DNA from: Aurantibrevibacter litoralis
GTDB taxonomy: Bacteria; Bacteroidota; Bacteroidia; Flavobacteriales; Flavobacteriaceae
Direction: 5' to 3'
Length of the DNA: 64,000 nt
Assembly (NCBI RefSeq): GCF_034651555.1
Contig: NZ_JAYEEQ010000018.1
Location: forward strand, 8,421-72,420
Shown here: positions 19,327-28,245 of the stretch, piece by piece
Numbering within the stretch: the stretch's first letter is position 1
How the letters are laid out: each line of letters opens with the position of its first letter
The notes under the pieces: model-generated
What the model saw: only the letters and a program-made list of their open reading frames with translations
Database searches by the model: none
Told to the model about the DNA's origin: nothing
Program-made: the position numbers and the translations under genes

Positions 19327-19440
19327 AAATGAATTGCTAACAACCACTAGTAATAGTATGACTAGAAAAATTATAGTACAGTTTGATGTTGTATTTTGTT
19401 TTGTCTTCACATTCTGAGAAATAGTCCTAAAAATGAACAT

Positions 19441-20634
19441 ATGAAGCGGAGAGATTTTGTTATAAAAGGGGGATTAATCTCCGCAGGAACACTAATGAGT
19501 TCATCTGCCTTGGGATCTTTAACATCTGGCGCTAATGATACCATTAATTTGGGTGTTATAGGAACCGGTGACCGCGGAGCAGGGCTCATCCCTTTTCTCA
19601 ATCAGATACCGGGTATTCGCGTAACAGCCTGCTGTGATGTATTGCCATTTCGATTAGAACAAGGTTTGGCTAAGGTGGAGCAAAAGGCCAAAGGCTATGC
19701 AGATTACAGAGCCATATTGGATCGGAAGGATATCGATGCGGTATTAGTAGCAACGCCATTTTATACCCACTCCCAAATATATGGCGATGCCCTAGAGGCC
19801 GGAAAACACGTATATGCTGAAAAAACGCTGGCCAAAGGGTATGAGGGAATCAATGAATTGGTCAAAAAACAAAAAAAGTCCAATACCATTTTCCAAACAG
19901 GACATCAATATCACAGTTCCAGATTGTATGTGCATGTGGCAGAACTCATAAAGAATGGTAAAATAGGAAAAATAGCGGCTTTTCAATGTCAATGGAACAG
20001 AAATGGAAATTGGCGTAGACCTGTGCCGAATCCTAATTTGGAAAGAGCGGTAAACTGGCGTATGTACACCGAATTTTCCGGGGGTTTGGTCGCAGAACTA
20101 TGTTCACATCAAATCGATTTCGTAAGTTGGGTTTTAGAGGCTTTTCCTGAGAAAGTTATGGGTGTTGGTGGTATCGATTATTGGAAAGACGGTAGGGAAA
20201 CGTATGACAATATTCACTTGATGTACAGTTACCCGAATGGCGTAAAAGCCTCGTTTACCTGTCTTACCAGCAATGCTTTAGATGATTATAAGATTAAAGT
20301 AATGGGCGATAAAGGAACGATTGTTCTAGATTATCAAAAAGCTTGGTTTTTCCCTGAAGGAGGTACATCAAAAGAATTAGGAAATGTCGATGGTGTTTCT
20401 GGTGCCACCACAAATTGGGAACAAGGAAAGGGAATTCCTATCGAATTTGAGCATGCCGATCCCAGCAAGCAGGCCTTAATTGATTTTAGAGACAGTATTT
20501 GGAATAATACCAAACCTATTTCAGATATTTTTACTGGTGCCAACACGGCGGTATGTGTGCAAATGGGACTGGATGCCATGCGTAAGGATGAAATTATTCG
20601 AAAGCCCAAACACGGTTTCTATTCGGTAAACTAA
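19441..20634 (+). CDS. Tat-exported Gfo/Idh/MocA-family oxidoreductase (second copy)
   Basis: From ATG 19441 the product is 397 residues and starts with a twin-arginine signal (MKRRDFVIKGGLISAGTLMS). The Rossmann fold is in INLGVIGTGDRGAGL, and the EKTLAKGYE motif stands at the EKP position. The C-terminal domain has LVAELCSHQIDFVSWVL with the conserved His. It is a paralogue of the preceding gene but clearly divergent, so the pair may act on different sugars or in forward and reverse redox steps. The start at 19396 would bury the Tat motif and is rejected. Confidence 0.9.
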   Translation: MKRRDFVIKGGLISAGTLMSSSALGSLTSGANDTINLGVIGTGDRGAGLIPFLNQIPGIRVTACCDVLPFRLEQGLAKVEQKAKGYADYRAILDRKDIDAVLVATPFYTHSQIYGDALEAGKHVYAEKTLAKGYEGINELVKKQKKSNTIFQTGHQYHSSRLYVHVAELIKNGKIGKIAAFQCQWNRNGNWRRPVPNPNLERAVNWRMYTEFSGGLVAELCSHQIDFVSWVLEAFPEKVMGVGGIDYWKDGRETYDNIHLMYSYPNGVKASFTCLTSNALDDYKIKVMGDKGTIVLDYQKAWFFPEGGTSKELGNVDGVSGATTNWEQGKGIPIEFEHADPSKQALIDFRDSIWNNTKPISDIFTGANTAVCVQMGLDAMRKDEIIRKPKHGFYSVN

Positions 20635-20744
20635 AATAATAGTCCATAATAGGGAGCGTAGCGCGTCCGATGTTTTTTCGAGTTGCGATCTTAGCCATAA
20701 AGGAATCAGAATCATAAAATGAAATGAAATTGGGTTTTTAAAAA

Positions 20745-21572
20745 ATGAGTAAGGTAATTGTAATAACAGGAGCGGGTGGTGTATTGTGCAGCACTCTTGC
20801 GAAAGCATTGGGTAAAGAAGGGCATAAAATAGTGCTTTTAGATTTACGGTCGGAAGCCGCGGAAAAAGAAGCGGCCGAAATTACCAGGGCTGGGGGTACG
20901 GCCATAGGCATCGCCGCTAACGTTTTGGAACGAAAATCACTGGATGATGCAAAGTCAGCGGTGAATCGTAAATTTGGTAAGGTAGACCTTTTAATCAATG
21001 GTGCTGGTGGCAATCATCCCTTAGGTACAACAACAAATTCGTTTTTATCGGTGGATGATTTAGAAGATAAAGCAGCCGGGTTCAAAACTTTTTTTGATTT
21101 GGATATGGAGGGTATCAAATTTGTGTTCGATCTAAATTTTATAGGAACCTTGTTGCCTACGCAAGTGTTTGCTACAGATATGGTCGGAAGGGAAGGATGC
21201 TCTATTTTAAATATTTCCTCTATGAATGCCTTTACGCCTTTAACCAAAATTCCGGCGTATAGCGGAGCTAAGGCGGCGGTATCTAATTTTACCCAATGGC
21301 TTGCAGTACATTTTTCAAAAGTAGGCATACGTGTTAATGCGCTGGCACCCGGATTTTTTCTAACCGATCAGAACAGAGCACTGCTTACTACGGAAGATGG
21401 TAATTTAACCCCAAGAGGCAATACCATCCTTTCGCAAACGCCCATGGGACGTTTCGGAACGCCGGAGGATTTAATAGGCACCACACTGTGGTTGTGCGGT
21501 GAAGGAGCCGCATTTGTAACCGGTGTCGTGGTGCCCATAGACGGAGGATTTAGCGCTTTTAGCGGTGTGTAA
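20745..21572 (+). CDS. SDR-family D-mannonate oxidoreductase (fructuronate reductase)
   Basis: A 275-residue short-chain dehydrogenase. Its cofactor motif is TGAGGVLCSTLA (residues 8-19), then NGAGGNHP, the catalytic Ser in ISSMNAF, and the YSGAK Tyr/Lys pair. Length and placement next to uxuA and uxaC identify it as the SDR-type enzyme that reduces D-fructuronate to D-mannonate, replacing the long-chain UxuB of enterobacteria. It is cytoplasmic, with no signal peptide, and lies 23 nt before uxuA. Function is inferred from family plus context. Confidence 0.88.
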   Translation: MSKVIVITGAGGVLCSTLAKALGKEGHKIVLLDLRSEAAEKEAAEITRAGGTAIGIAANVLERKSLDDAKSAVNRKFGKVDLLINGAGGNHPLGTTTNSFLSVDDLEDKAAGFKTFFDLDMEGIKFVFDLNFIGTLLPTQVFATDMVGREGCSILNISSMNAFTPLTKIPAYSGAKAAVSNFTQWLAVHFSKVGIRVNALAPGFFLTDQNRALLTTEDGNLTPRGNTILSQTPMGRFGTPEDLIGTTLWLCGEGAAFVTGVVVPIDGGFSAFSGV

Positions 21573-21594
21573 TAATAACTAAAAAACAAAGAAC

Positions 21595-22776
21595 GTGGTA
21601 CTAGAAAAAACGTGGAGGTGGTACGGACCAAAGGATCCCGTATCCCTATCAGACATCAAACAAGCCGGAGCTACTGGGATTGTTTCTGCGTTACATCACA
21701 TTCCCAATGGTGCCGTTTGGCCGGTGGCCGAAATTGAAGCGCGTAAGAGAATTATTGAGAAGAATGGTCTTGCATGGTCCGTAGTAGAGAGTGTTCCTAT
21801 TCATGAAAACATAAAAACACAGACGGGCGATTTTCATCGCTATATTGAAAATTACAAGCAAACCCTTACTAATTTGGGTGCCTGTGGTATCGATATTGTA
21901 TGCTATAATTTTATGCCGGTGTTAGACTGGACACGAACCGATCTAGACTACGAAGTTAAAGATGGTTCTAAAGCCCTTCGGTTTGATGCGGCAGAATTCG
22001 CTGCCTTTGAGCTTTTTTTATTGAAACGCCCCGGGGCTGAAAACACCTATAACGCCGAGCAAATACAAAGCGCCAAAGCTAAACTTGCCACAATGAGTGA
22101 TGCACAACAGCAAAAACTCATCAATAATATTATTGCGGGATTACCGGGCGCCGAAGAGGGCTATACGTTGTCAGAATTTAATACCATTTTGGCCACCTAC
22201 AACGATATAGGATCCAAAGAATTAAAGGCGAATCTCATTTATTTTTTACAACAAATTATACCGTACGCAGAAAAGGCGGGTGTACTCATGTGTATTCACC
22301 CGGACGATCCTCCGTATCCCATATTGGGGCTACCTAGGGTTGTGAGTACAGCTCAGGATATTTTAGATATATTTAAAGCGGTAGACAGTCCCAATAATGG
22401 ACTCACCTTTTGTACAGGTTCCTTTGGTGTACGCCCCGATAATAATTTGCCTGAAATGGTCCAACAATTAGGACATCGAATTCACTTCATCCACCTTAGA
22501 AGTACGCAACGTGATGCAGATGGTAATTTTTATGAAGCCAATCATTTGGAGGGAGACGTAGATATGTATGGTGTTATGAAAGCCTTACTTTTAGAGCAAC
22601 GTAGGCGAATAGGGGAGGGTCGCAAAGACGTTAGGATGCCTATGCGTCCGGATCATGGACACCAAATGTTAGATGATCTACATAAAAAAACAAACCCGGG
22701 GTATTCGGCTATTGGTCGATTACGCGGATTAGCCGAATTAAGGGGTTTAGAAACCGGAATACTTAAAAGTCTTTAG
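21595..22776 (+). CDS. uxuA: Mannonate dehydratase
   Basis: A 393-residue enzyme of the UxuA family that dehydrates D-mannonate to 2-keto-3-deoxygluconate. The start is a GTG at 21595 giving the family-typical LEKTWRWYGPKDPV N-terminus. Metal and substrate motifs include CIHPDDPP, FCTGSFG, HFIHLRST and MRPDHGHQM. It sits between the mannonate oxidoreductase and glucuronate isomerase genes, so the three catalyse consecutive steps. KDG kinase and aldolase are not in the window. Confidence 0.96.
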   Translation: MVLEKTWRWYGPKDPVSLSDIKQAGATGIVSALHHIPNGAVWPVAEIEARKRIIEKNGLAWSVVESVPIHENIKTQTGDFHRYIENYKQTLTNLGACGIDIVCYNFMPVLDWTRTDLDYEVKDGSKALRFDAAEFAAFELFLLKRPGAENTYNAEQIQSAKAKLATMSDAQQQKLINNIIAGLPGAEEGYTLSEFNTILATYNDIGSKELKANLIYFLQQIIPYAEKAGVLMCIHPDDPPYPILGLPRVVSTAQDILDIFKAVDSPNNGLTFCTGSFGVRPDNNLPEMVQQLGHRIHFIHLRSTQRDADGNFYEANHLEGDVDMYGVMKALLLEQRRRIGEGRKDVRMPMRPDHGHQMLDDLHKKTNPGYSAIGRLRGLAELRGLETGILKSL

Positions 22777-22777
22777 C

Positions 22778-24193
22778 ATGCAAAAAGTAAACACAAAACC
22801 ATTTCTTACCGAGCATTTTTTGTTGAATACCAAAGAAGCAGAACTATTGTATCACGACTACGCAAAGGAAATGCCTATAATAGACTACCATTGCCATCTA
22901 GATCCTATGGAGATTGCGGAAGATCGTATGTACGAAAATATTACGCAATTGTGGATTTCTGGCGATCATTACAAATGGCGCGCAATGAGAACCATGGGGA
23001 TTTCCGAAAAATCTATAACCGGACCGGCTTCGGACAAGGAAAAATTTGTGGCATGGGCAAAAACGGTTCCTTATACCTTGCGAAACCCTTTATTTCATTG
23101 GACACAATTAGAGTTGAAACGCTATTTTGACATAGATGAATTGCTCACCGCAGAATCGGCCGAAACCCTTTATGAGCACATCAACCTTCAACTGCAACAA
23201 CCTGAGTTCAGTTGCCGCCAGTTGCTTTCCAAAATGAATGTGGAGCGCGTGTGTACTACGGACGATCCAACAGATGATCTAAAACATCATAAGGCTGTGT
23301 CTAAAACGAATTATGAGGTTAAGATGCTTCCTGCTTTTAGACCCGATAAAGCTATCTTAATTGACGCGGAAGATTTTAATAGCTATGTCGATCTTTTGGG
23401 TGAGGTGGCAGATCTATCGATCAACACGTATAGCGACCTTCAGGCGGCACTACATAATCGTATGCGCTATTTTCAGGCTCAGGGCTGTAGCTTGTGCGAT
23501 CATGGTTTGGCCCGTATTCCTTTTCAAGAGTTTACAGGGGCCGAAATAAAATCGATTTTTGAAAAACGACGAGCGGGAGGTGCTGTTTCCGCTAGTGAGG
23601 CAGAAAAATATAAAACCGCAGTGTTACTGTTTTTAGGAGAATCGTACCACGATTTCGGTTGGGTGCAACAATTTCACTTGGGAGCATTGCGAAACACGAA
23701 TACCCGTATGCTGAACACGCTAGGCCCAAATACCGGATGGGACTCTATAGGAGACTACACACAAGCCGAAACTTTGTCTAAATTTCTCGACACCTTAGAT
23801 CGTAAAAATAAGTTGGCCAAAACGATATTATATAATTTGAACCCGGCAGACAATGAAGTGTTTGCCAGTATGATTGGGAATTATAATGACGGAAGCATTC
23901 AAGGAAAAATGCAATGGGGTTCAGGGTGGTGGTTTTTGGATCAGAAAGACGGTATGGAAAAGCAAATGAACGCCCTATCTAATATAGGTCTGTTGAGTCA
24001 GTTTGTGGGAATGTTAACCGATAGTCGTAGTTTTTTATCTTTTCCCAGACACGAGTATTTCCGGAGGATTTTATGCAATATGTTAGGCGATGATCTAAAA
24101 AGAGGTTTAGTGCCTAATGACATCCCGTTTCTAGGTAAGTTGGTTCAGGATATATCCTATCATAACGCTAAAGCCTATTTTGATTTTAAATAG
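22778..24193 (+). CDS. uxaC: Glucuronate isomerase (uronate isomerase)
   Basis: A 471-residue amidohydrolase-superfamily enzyme that isomerises D-glucuronate to D-fructuronate. Family motifs are IIDYHCHLDP with the metal-binding HCH, the WISGDHYKWRAMRT stretch, and the C-terminal GMLTDSRSFLSFPRHEYFRR. It begins one base after the uxuA stop, showing translational coupling. It is the last gene of the uronate unit. It may also take galacturonate, but no tagaturonate or altronate genes are nearby, so glucuronate is the likely substrate. Confidence 0.97.
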   Translation: MQKVNTKPFLTEHFLLNTKEAELLYHDYAKEMPIIDYHCHLDPMEIAEDRMYENITQLWISGDHYKWRAMRTMGISEKSITGPASDKEKFVAWAKTVPYTLRNPLFHWTQLELKRYFDIDELLTAESAETLYEHINLQLQQPEFSCRQLLSKMNVERVCTTDDPTDDLKHHKAVSKTNYEVKMLPAFRPDKAILIDAEDFNSYVDLLGEVADLSINTYSDLQAALHNRMRYFQAQGCSLCDHGLARIPFQEFTGAEIKSIFEKRRAGGAVSASEAEKYKTAVLLFLGESYHDFGWVQQFHLGALRNTNTRMLNTLGPNTGWDSIGDYTQAETLSKFLDTLDRKNKLAKTILYNLNPADNEVFASMIGNYNDGSIQGKMQWGSGWWFLDQKDGMEKQMNALSNIGLLSQFVGMLTDSRSFLSFPRHEYFRRILCNMLGDDLKRGLVPNDIPFLGKLVQDISYHNAKAYFDFK

Positions 24194-24420
24194 TACGTAA
24201 AAAACGCCGCTTTTTTGTTAGATTATAATGTTCTTTTCGAGATGTAGTACGGGAAGATTTTAAGGAGCTATTGCGACTTTTTTAAGGTGTATTGTAAGTG
24301 ATTTTTGGTTTGGTATAGGGATGCTAAAAAATGTTAAAATTGATGGTAGTTGTAACATTATTATTTTTAAGGCGTCTTTTTAGTATATCATCAATTCATC
24401 AATCATAAATCAAAAACATC

Positions 24421-24756
24421 ATGAAAAAACGTAGTTTAATGGTAGTAACTGCGATGTTACTCTTGTCCGGAAGTATCTTTTCCAAAGATTTAAATCCCAC
24501 CGAAAAATTGTCGAAACAAATTGGAGCAATTTTAAAGGAAGCACCTTTCAAACTTAACCATGGAGAATTAACGGCAGATGTGCGTTTTACCCTAAATGCC
24601 GAAAAAGAAATCGTTGTACTTTCTGTGGTAGCTCAGGACGACAAGGTAGCGGCATTTGTAAAAAGTCGCTTAAATTATCAGAAGGTAGAGATCGTAGATC
24701 ACAAAGAGGGCAAGCTATACACCGTAAGGATTAGGATTACCGCAGCGGAGGTATAG
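24421..24756 (+). CDS. Small secreted protein of unknown function
   Basis: A 111-residue protein with a clear signal peptide (MKKRSLMVVTAMLLLSGSIF, cleavage near residue 21). The mature part is about 90 residues of mixed alpha/beta character with a central LTADVRFTLNAEKEIVVLSV stretch. The strand pattern is loosely reminiscent of TonB C-terminal-like small domains, but no family is recognised. It is monocistronic: 228 nt separate it from uxaC and a terminator follows at once. Confidence 0.75.
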   Translation: MKKRSLMVVTAMLLLSGSIFSKDLNPTEKLSKQIGAILKEAPFKLNHGELTADVRFTLNAEKEIVVLSVVAQDDKVAAFVKSRLNYQKVEIVDHKEGKLYTVRIRITAAEV

Positions 24757-24771
24757 GAAATCTTTAAAATT

Positions 24772-24803
24772 AAAAATCCTGACGAACATCAGGATTTTTT
24801 TTT
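24772..24803. terminator. Bidirectional intrinsic terminator
   Basis: Stem AAAAATCCTGA / TCAGGATTTTT with loop CGAACA and a nine-T run. It lies between the small secreted protein gene and the convergent DUF1456 gene and overlaps the latter's stop region. Confidence 0.88.
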
Positions 24804-25157
24804 GTTTTTAAATTTGATACCTCTTAAAACGGGATCAATATTTCGTTCTTGCTTCGCTTTAAAATCAACGTGATACGGTTTTTTTTCTGCTTCTTTTTTT
24901 CTGGGTGGAGGTAAAGTTTTTTTTGGATCTTTAGGTTGTTCTTTGGTGCCTCTGTAGTAAATTACCAAGCCATTCAAGAAATTACGTAAAATTTGATCGC
25001 CGCAAGCGACATAATGAGGATGATCTTCGCTTCTAAAAAAAGCACCTAACTCGCTCTTCGTAATTTTAAAATCGACTAAGGATAAGATTTCTACAATATG
25101 ATCATCCCGCAGCATAAGGGCTACACGAAGCTTTTTTAATACATCATTGTTGGTCAT
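24789..25157 (-). CDS. DUF1456 (YehS-like) protein, single-repeat form
   Basis: 122 residues from the ATG at 25157 (NNDVLKKLRVALML start). The longer frame to 25238 adds 27 residues that do not fit the family. It contains one DUF1456 repeat (about residues 3-68, ending CGDQILRNFLNGLVIYYRG). The E. coli homologue YehS has two such repeats; this one matches the second. A strongly basic Lys-rich tail (KKTLPPPRKKEAEKK onward) replaces the other half. Function is unknown for the family; the basic tail suggests nucleic acid contact, which is inference. Confidence 0.8.
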   Translation of the reverse strand: MTNNDVLKKLRVALMLRDDHIVEILSLVDFKITKSELGAFFRSEDHPHYVACGDQILRNFLNGLVIYYRGTKEQPKDPKKTLPPPRKKEAEKKPYHVDFKAKQERNIDPVLRGIKFKNKKKS

Positions 25158-25359
25158 TATTTTTTTTGATGCAAGATAGTACAAAAATGAGGGCTGTGCG
25201 CTAATCGTTTTTTCTGATTTTACATATTTTGGAGACAATACGCCATAATGACATGTAATTTAATAGGATGCATGACAAATAGACGCTATTTTTATTTTGG
25301 TACATCGTTTGACCCCTAGCCAAGAAAAAGCAAAAGTCTAACTAAAAAAATCTATAGTC

Positions 25360-25785
25360 ATGAGTATTGTAAAAAGAAGCAACGTGTTATTTCCGTCTTT
25401 TGTAAATGAAGTTTTTAAGCCGGATTGGTTTGGGGGATTAGAAAATTTTCAAACCCAAATTCCACCCATTAACATTCAGGAGAATGAAAGGGATTTTATC
25501 CTAGAACTAGCTGTTCCAGGTCGTAAAAAGGAAGATTTTAATATCGAAATAGATAAAGACATCCTAACGGTATCGGCCGAGCAGAAAACAGAAAATACCA
25601 CAGAGGAAGAAACGTATACTCGTAGGGAATTTGGCTACAGTGCCTTTAAAAGAGCCTTTACCTTACCTGAAACGGTAAATGTAGAAGCCGTAAATGCAGT
25701 CTATGAAGATGGTATATTGCGTTTTGCATTGCCTAAAAAAGAGGAGGCCTTGCCAAAGCCAAAACGCTTTATAGAGATTGCCTAA
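25360..25785 (+). CDS. Small heat-shock protein, Hsp20 family
   Basis: A 141-residue cytoplasmic holdase chaperone. The alpha-crystallin domain spans about residues 35-130 (PPINIQENERDFILELAVPG, YTRREFGYSAFKRAFTLPE, AVYEDGILRFALPKKEE), including the GIL-type motif as DGILRFALPK. The N-terminal arm is short. It is a stand-alone gene. Its stop codon touches the first bases of a dispersed 216-bp repeat that follows directly. Confidence 0.95.
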   Translation: MSIVKRSNVLFPSFVNEVFKPDWFGGLENFQTQIPPINIQENERDFILELAVPGRKKEDFNIEIDKDILTVSAEQKTENTTEEETYTRREFGYSAFKRAFTLPETVNVEAVNAVYEDGILRFALPKKEEALPKPKRFIEIA

Positions 25786-26000
25786 ATCTAAAGATTCCCC
25801 GACCCTTGGGTTGGGGTTTCCTAGTTACCGCTCCTTTGGAGCGGTCGGAACTTCCTTTTTGCAGTTCCGGGTGAGGTAAAATACAAAATTTCGGTTTTTG
25901 GCCCGAAGGCCAAAATGAAACTGCCGAAACCCGTACTGAGCGCAGTAGAAGTATACCCCTATGGCTTGTCTCGGGGATCGTCAGTTTCAAGAATTTTTTT
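25785..26000 (+). repeat. Dispersed 216-bp hairpin-rich repeat, copy 1
   Basis: The first of three related copies in the window (others at 40923-41138 and 52330-52545), all in the same orientation here. It starts AATCTAAAGATTCCCC and ends AGTTTCA followed by an A/T tract. Internal inverted repeats are CCCCGACCC/GGGTTGGGG, GCTCC/GGAGC, TTGGCC/GGCCAA (perfect in this copy), and TACTG/CAGTA around AGCG. An outer TGAAACTG/CAGTTTCA pair encloses the 3' half. It lies between the convergent hsp20 and uvrB. Open frames inside it are considered non-coding. Confidence 0.9.
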
Positions 26001-26065
26001 ATTTTGGCTTAGTTTTTGGTTTTTTTCGAAAACGGGTGGCTACTACAGCGACCTGTTTTCTTTTT

Positions 26066-28054
26066 TTAGGCTTGCTCTTGTAGTGCTTTTAGTTCGTCTC
26101 GGATTTTTGCGGCTTGTAAAAAGTCCAATGCCTTTGCGGCTTTTTCCATTTCTTTGCGTTTGTCACGGATCAGATTTTCTTTTTGTGCGGGCGTTAGGTA
26201 GTGAAGATCCGGTTCTGCGGCGCGCAACTCTTCTTTTATAAAATGGTAGGTAGAAACCGAGTTTTTGGCCAATGCACTGTCCAAACTTTTGTTTAATGCG
26301 GTGGGAATGATATTGTTTTTGGTATTGAACGCAATTTGCTTTTCTCTTCTGTAATTGGTTTCATCGATTGTTTTTTGCATACTGTTGGTAATTTTGTCCG
26401 CATACATTATCGCTTTTCCGTTTAGATTTCTGGCAGCTCTACCAACGGTTTGCGTCAAGGATCTGGCACTACGTAAAAAACCCTCTTTGTCAGCATCTAA
26501 AATAGCTACTAAGGATACTTCCGGTAAATCAAGACCTTCTCGCAACAAATTCACGCCGATGAGCACATCAAAAACACCTTTTCTCAAATCCTGCATAATC
26601 TCTACACGTTCTAAAGTGTCTACATCGCTATGTATGTAGCGGCAACGCACACTTATTCGGGTTAGGTACTTGGCCAACTCCTCTGCCATTCTTTTGGTAA
26701 GCGTGGTCACCAAGGTGCGCTCATCTTTTTCTACTCGAAGCTGAATTTCTTCTACCAAATCATCAATTTGGTTTAGACTGGGCCTAATTTCAATAACAGG
26801 ATCTAATAGGCCTGTAGGCCTAATTACTTGCTCCACATAAACCCCTTGACAGCGTTGCAGCTCATAGTCGGCCGGGGTGGCACTTACATAAATCACCTGA
26901 TTTTGTAGGCCTTCGAACTCTTCAAATTTTAGAGGACGGTTATCCATCGCTGCGGGCAATCGGAAACCAAATTCTACCAGATTTTCCTTTCGAGACCTAT
27001 CCCCACCATACATGGCGTGCACTTGTGGTATAGTAACATGGCTTTCATCAACCACCATTAGAAAATCTTCCGGAAAATAGTCTAGTAGGCAAAAAGGTCT
27101 AGTGCCGGGTGCTCTACCATCTAAATACCGAGAGTAATTTTCTATGCCCGAGCAATAGCCCAATTCCCTGATCATTTCCAGATCAAAGTTGGTGCGTTCT
27201 TCCAGTCTTTTGGCTTCCAGCGGTTTTCCAATCGATTTAAAAAAATCAACTTGAATCATCAAATCGTTTTGAATTTGATGTATTGCATTTTGAAGTATGT
27301 CCGGAGAGGTTACAAACATATTCGCCGGGTAAATGTTGAGGTGTTCGTAAGACTCCAATATTTTGTTTTTAAGAGGATCAAAAGCCTCAATGTCTTCTAT
27401 TTCGTCTCCAAAAAAATGAATACGATAGGCATGATCAGCATAACCGGGAAACACATCTACCACATCACCTTTCACCCTAAAATTCCCATTTCTGAAATCT
27501 GCCGTAGTTCTAGAATACAAACTTTGTACGAGTTGATGCAGTAATTTTGTCCTTGAAATAAGCTGATCTTTTTTTAAGGAAATCACATTTTTCTGAAATT
27601 CTACCGGGTTACCAATGCCGTAAAGACATGAAACCGATGCTACTACAATGACATCCCTCCGCCCGGAAAGTAAGGAGGAAGTAGTGCTTAATCGCAATTT
27701 TTCTATATCCTCATTAATCGACAGGTCTTTTTCTATGTACGTTCCGGTGGTAGGAATATACGCTTCGGGTTGGTAATAGTCGTAATAAGACACAAAATAT
27801 TCAACGGCATTGTTGGGGAAAAACTGTTTGAATTCCGAATAAAGTTGTGCAGCTAGCGTTTTATTATGCGCCAATAACAAGGTCGGTTTTTGTACATTTT
27901 CGATGACATTGGCTACTGTAAAGGTTTTTCCGGATCCCGTAACACCAAGCAAGGTTTGGTACCGTTCTCCGGCATGCACTCCTTTCGTTAATTCGCTGAT
28001 GGCGACCGGCTGATCGCCAGTAGGTTTGAAATCGGATACAACCTTAAATTTCAA
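26066..28054 (-). CDS. uvrB: UvrABC excinuclease subunit B
   Basis: A 662-residue nucleotide-excision-repair helicase-like subunit that verifies damage delivered by UvrA. Walker A is GVTGSGKT (residues 38-45); the beta-hairpin region YYDYYQPEAYIP, helicase motifs DESHV and QTVGRAARN, and the C-terminal UVR domain binding UvrC (last 35 residues) are all present. The start is a TTG at 28054 that gives the family-typical MKFKVVSDFKPTGDQP; no better ATG exists. It is convergent with hsp20. Confidence 0.97.
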   Translation of the reverse strand: MKFKVVSDFKPTGDQPVAISELTKGVHAGERYQTLLGVTGSGKTFTVANVIENVQKPTLLLAHNKTLAAQLYSEFKQFFPNNAVEYFVSYYDYYQPEAYIPTTGTYIEKDLSINEDIEKLRLSTTSSLLSGRRDVIVVASVSCLYGIGNPVEFQKNVISLKKDQLISRTKLLHQLVQSLYSRTTADFRNGNFRVKGDVVDVFPGYADHAYRIHFFGDEIEDIEAFDPLKNKILESYEHLNIYPANMFVTSPDILQNAIHQIQNDLMIQVDFFKSIGKPLEAKRLEERTNFDLEMIRELGYCSGIENYSRYLDGRAPGTRPFCLLDYFPEDFLMVVDESHVTIPQVHAMYGGDRSRKENLVEFGFRLPAAMDNRPLKFEEFEGLQNQVIYVSATPADYELQRCQGVYVEQVIRPTGLLDPVIEIRPSLNQIDDLVEEIQLRVEKDERTLVTTLTKRMAEELAKYLTRISVRCRYIHSDVDTLERVEIMQDLRKGVFDVLIGVNLLREGLDLPEVSLVAILDADKEGFLRSARSLTQTVGRAARNLNGKAIMYADKITNSMQKTIDETNYRREKQIAFNTKNNIIPTALNKSLDSALAKNSVSTYHFIKEELRAAEPDLHYLTPAQKENLIRDKRKEMEKAAKALDFLQAAKIRDELKALQEQA

Positions 28055-28245
28055 AGGATTAAATTTAAGTTAAACATTTTATTTTAAGTGTGTTACGTAA
28101 TTTTATAAATACACTACTTTGTCTTTAAGGGATTTCATTTCCTTGTAAAGATTAAAAGCGATTCCCTTAGTTAAACTGAATCCCTTGGTCAGGGATACGT
28201 TAGTATAAAGGTACGAAAGCAACCCAATTTATCTAATGTTTTTAA

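Noticed and set aside
5842..24193. Alginate, pectin or ulvan utilisation locus
   Set aside because: No polysaccharide lyase, GH88/GH105 or sulfatase is present; only the generic glucuronate route is seen, so a specific polymer is not claimed.
25769..26241. Open frames of 73 and 108 residues covering repeat copy 1
   Set aside because: The same phantom peptide (with SFWPSGQKPKFCIL-like words) appears in all copies of the hairpin-rich repeat, in different lengths and with no start logic; the conserved unit is the DNA or RNA structure, not a protein.
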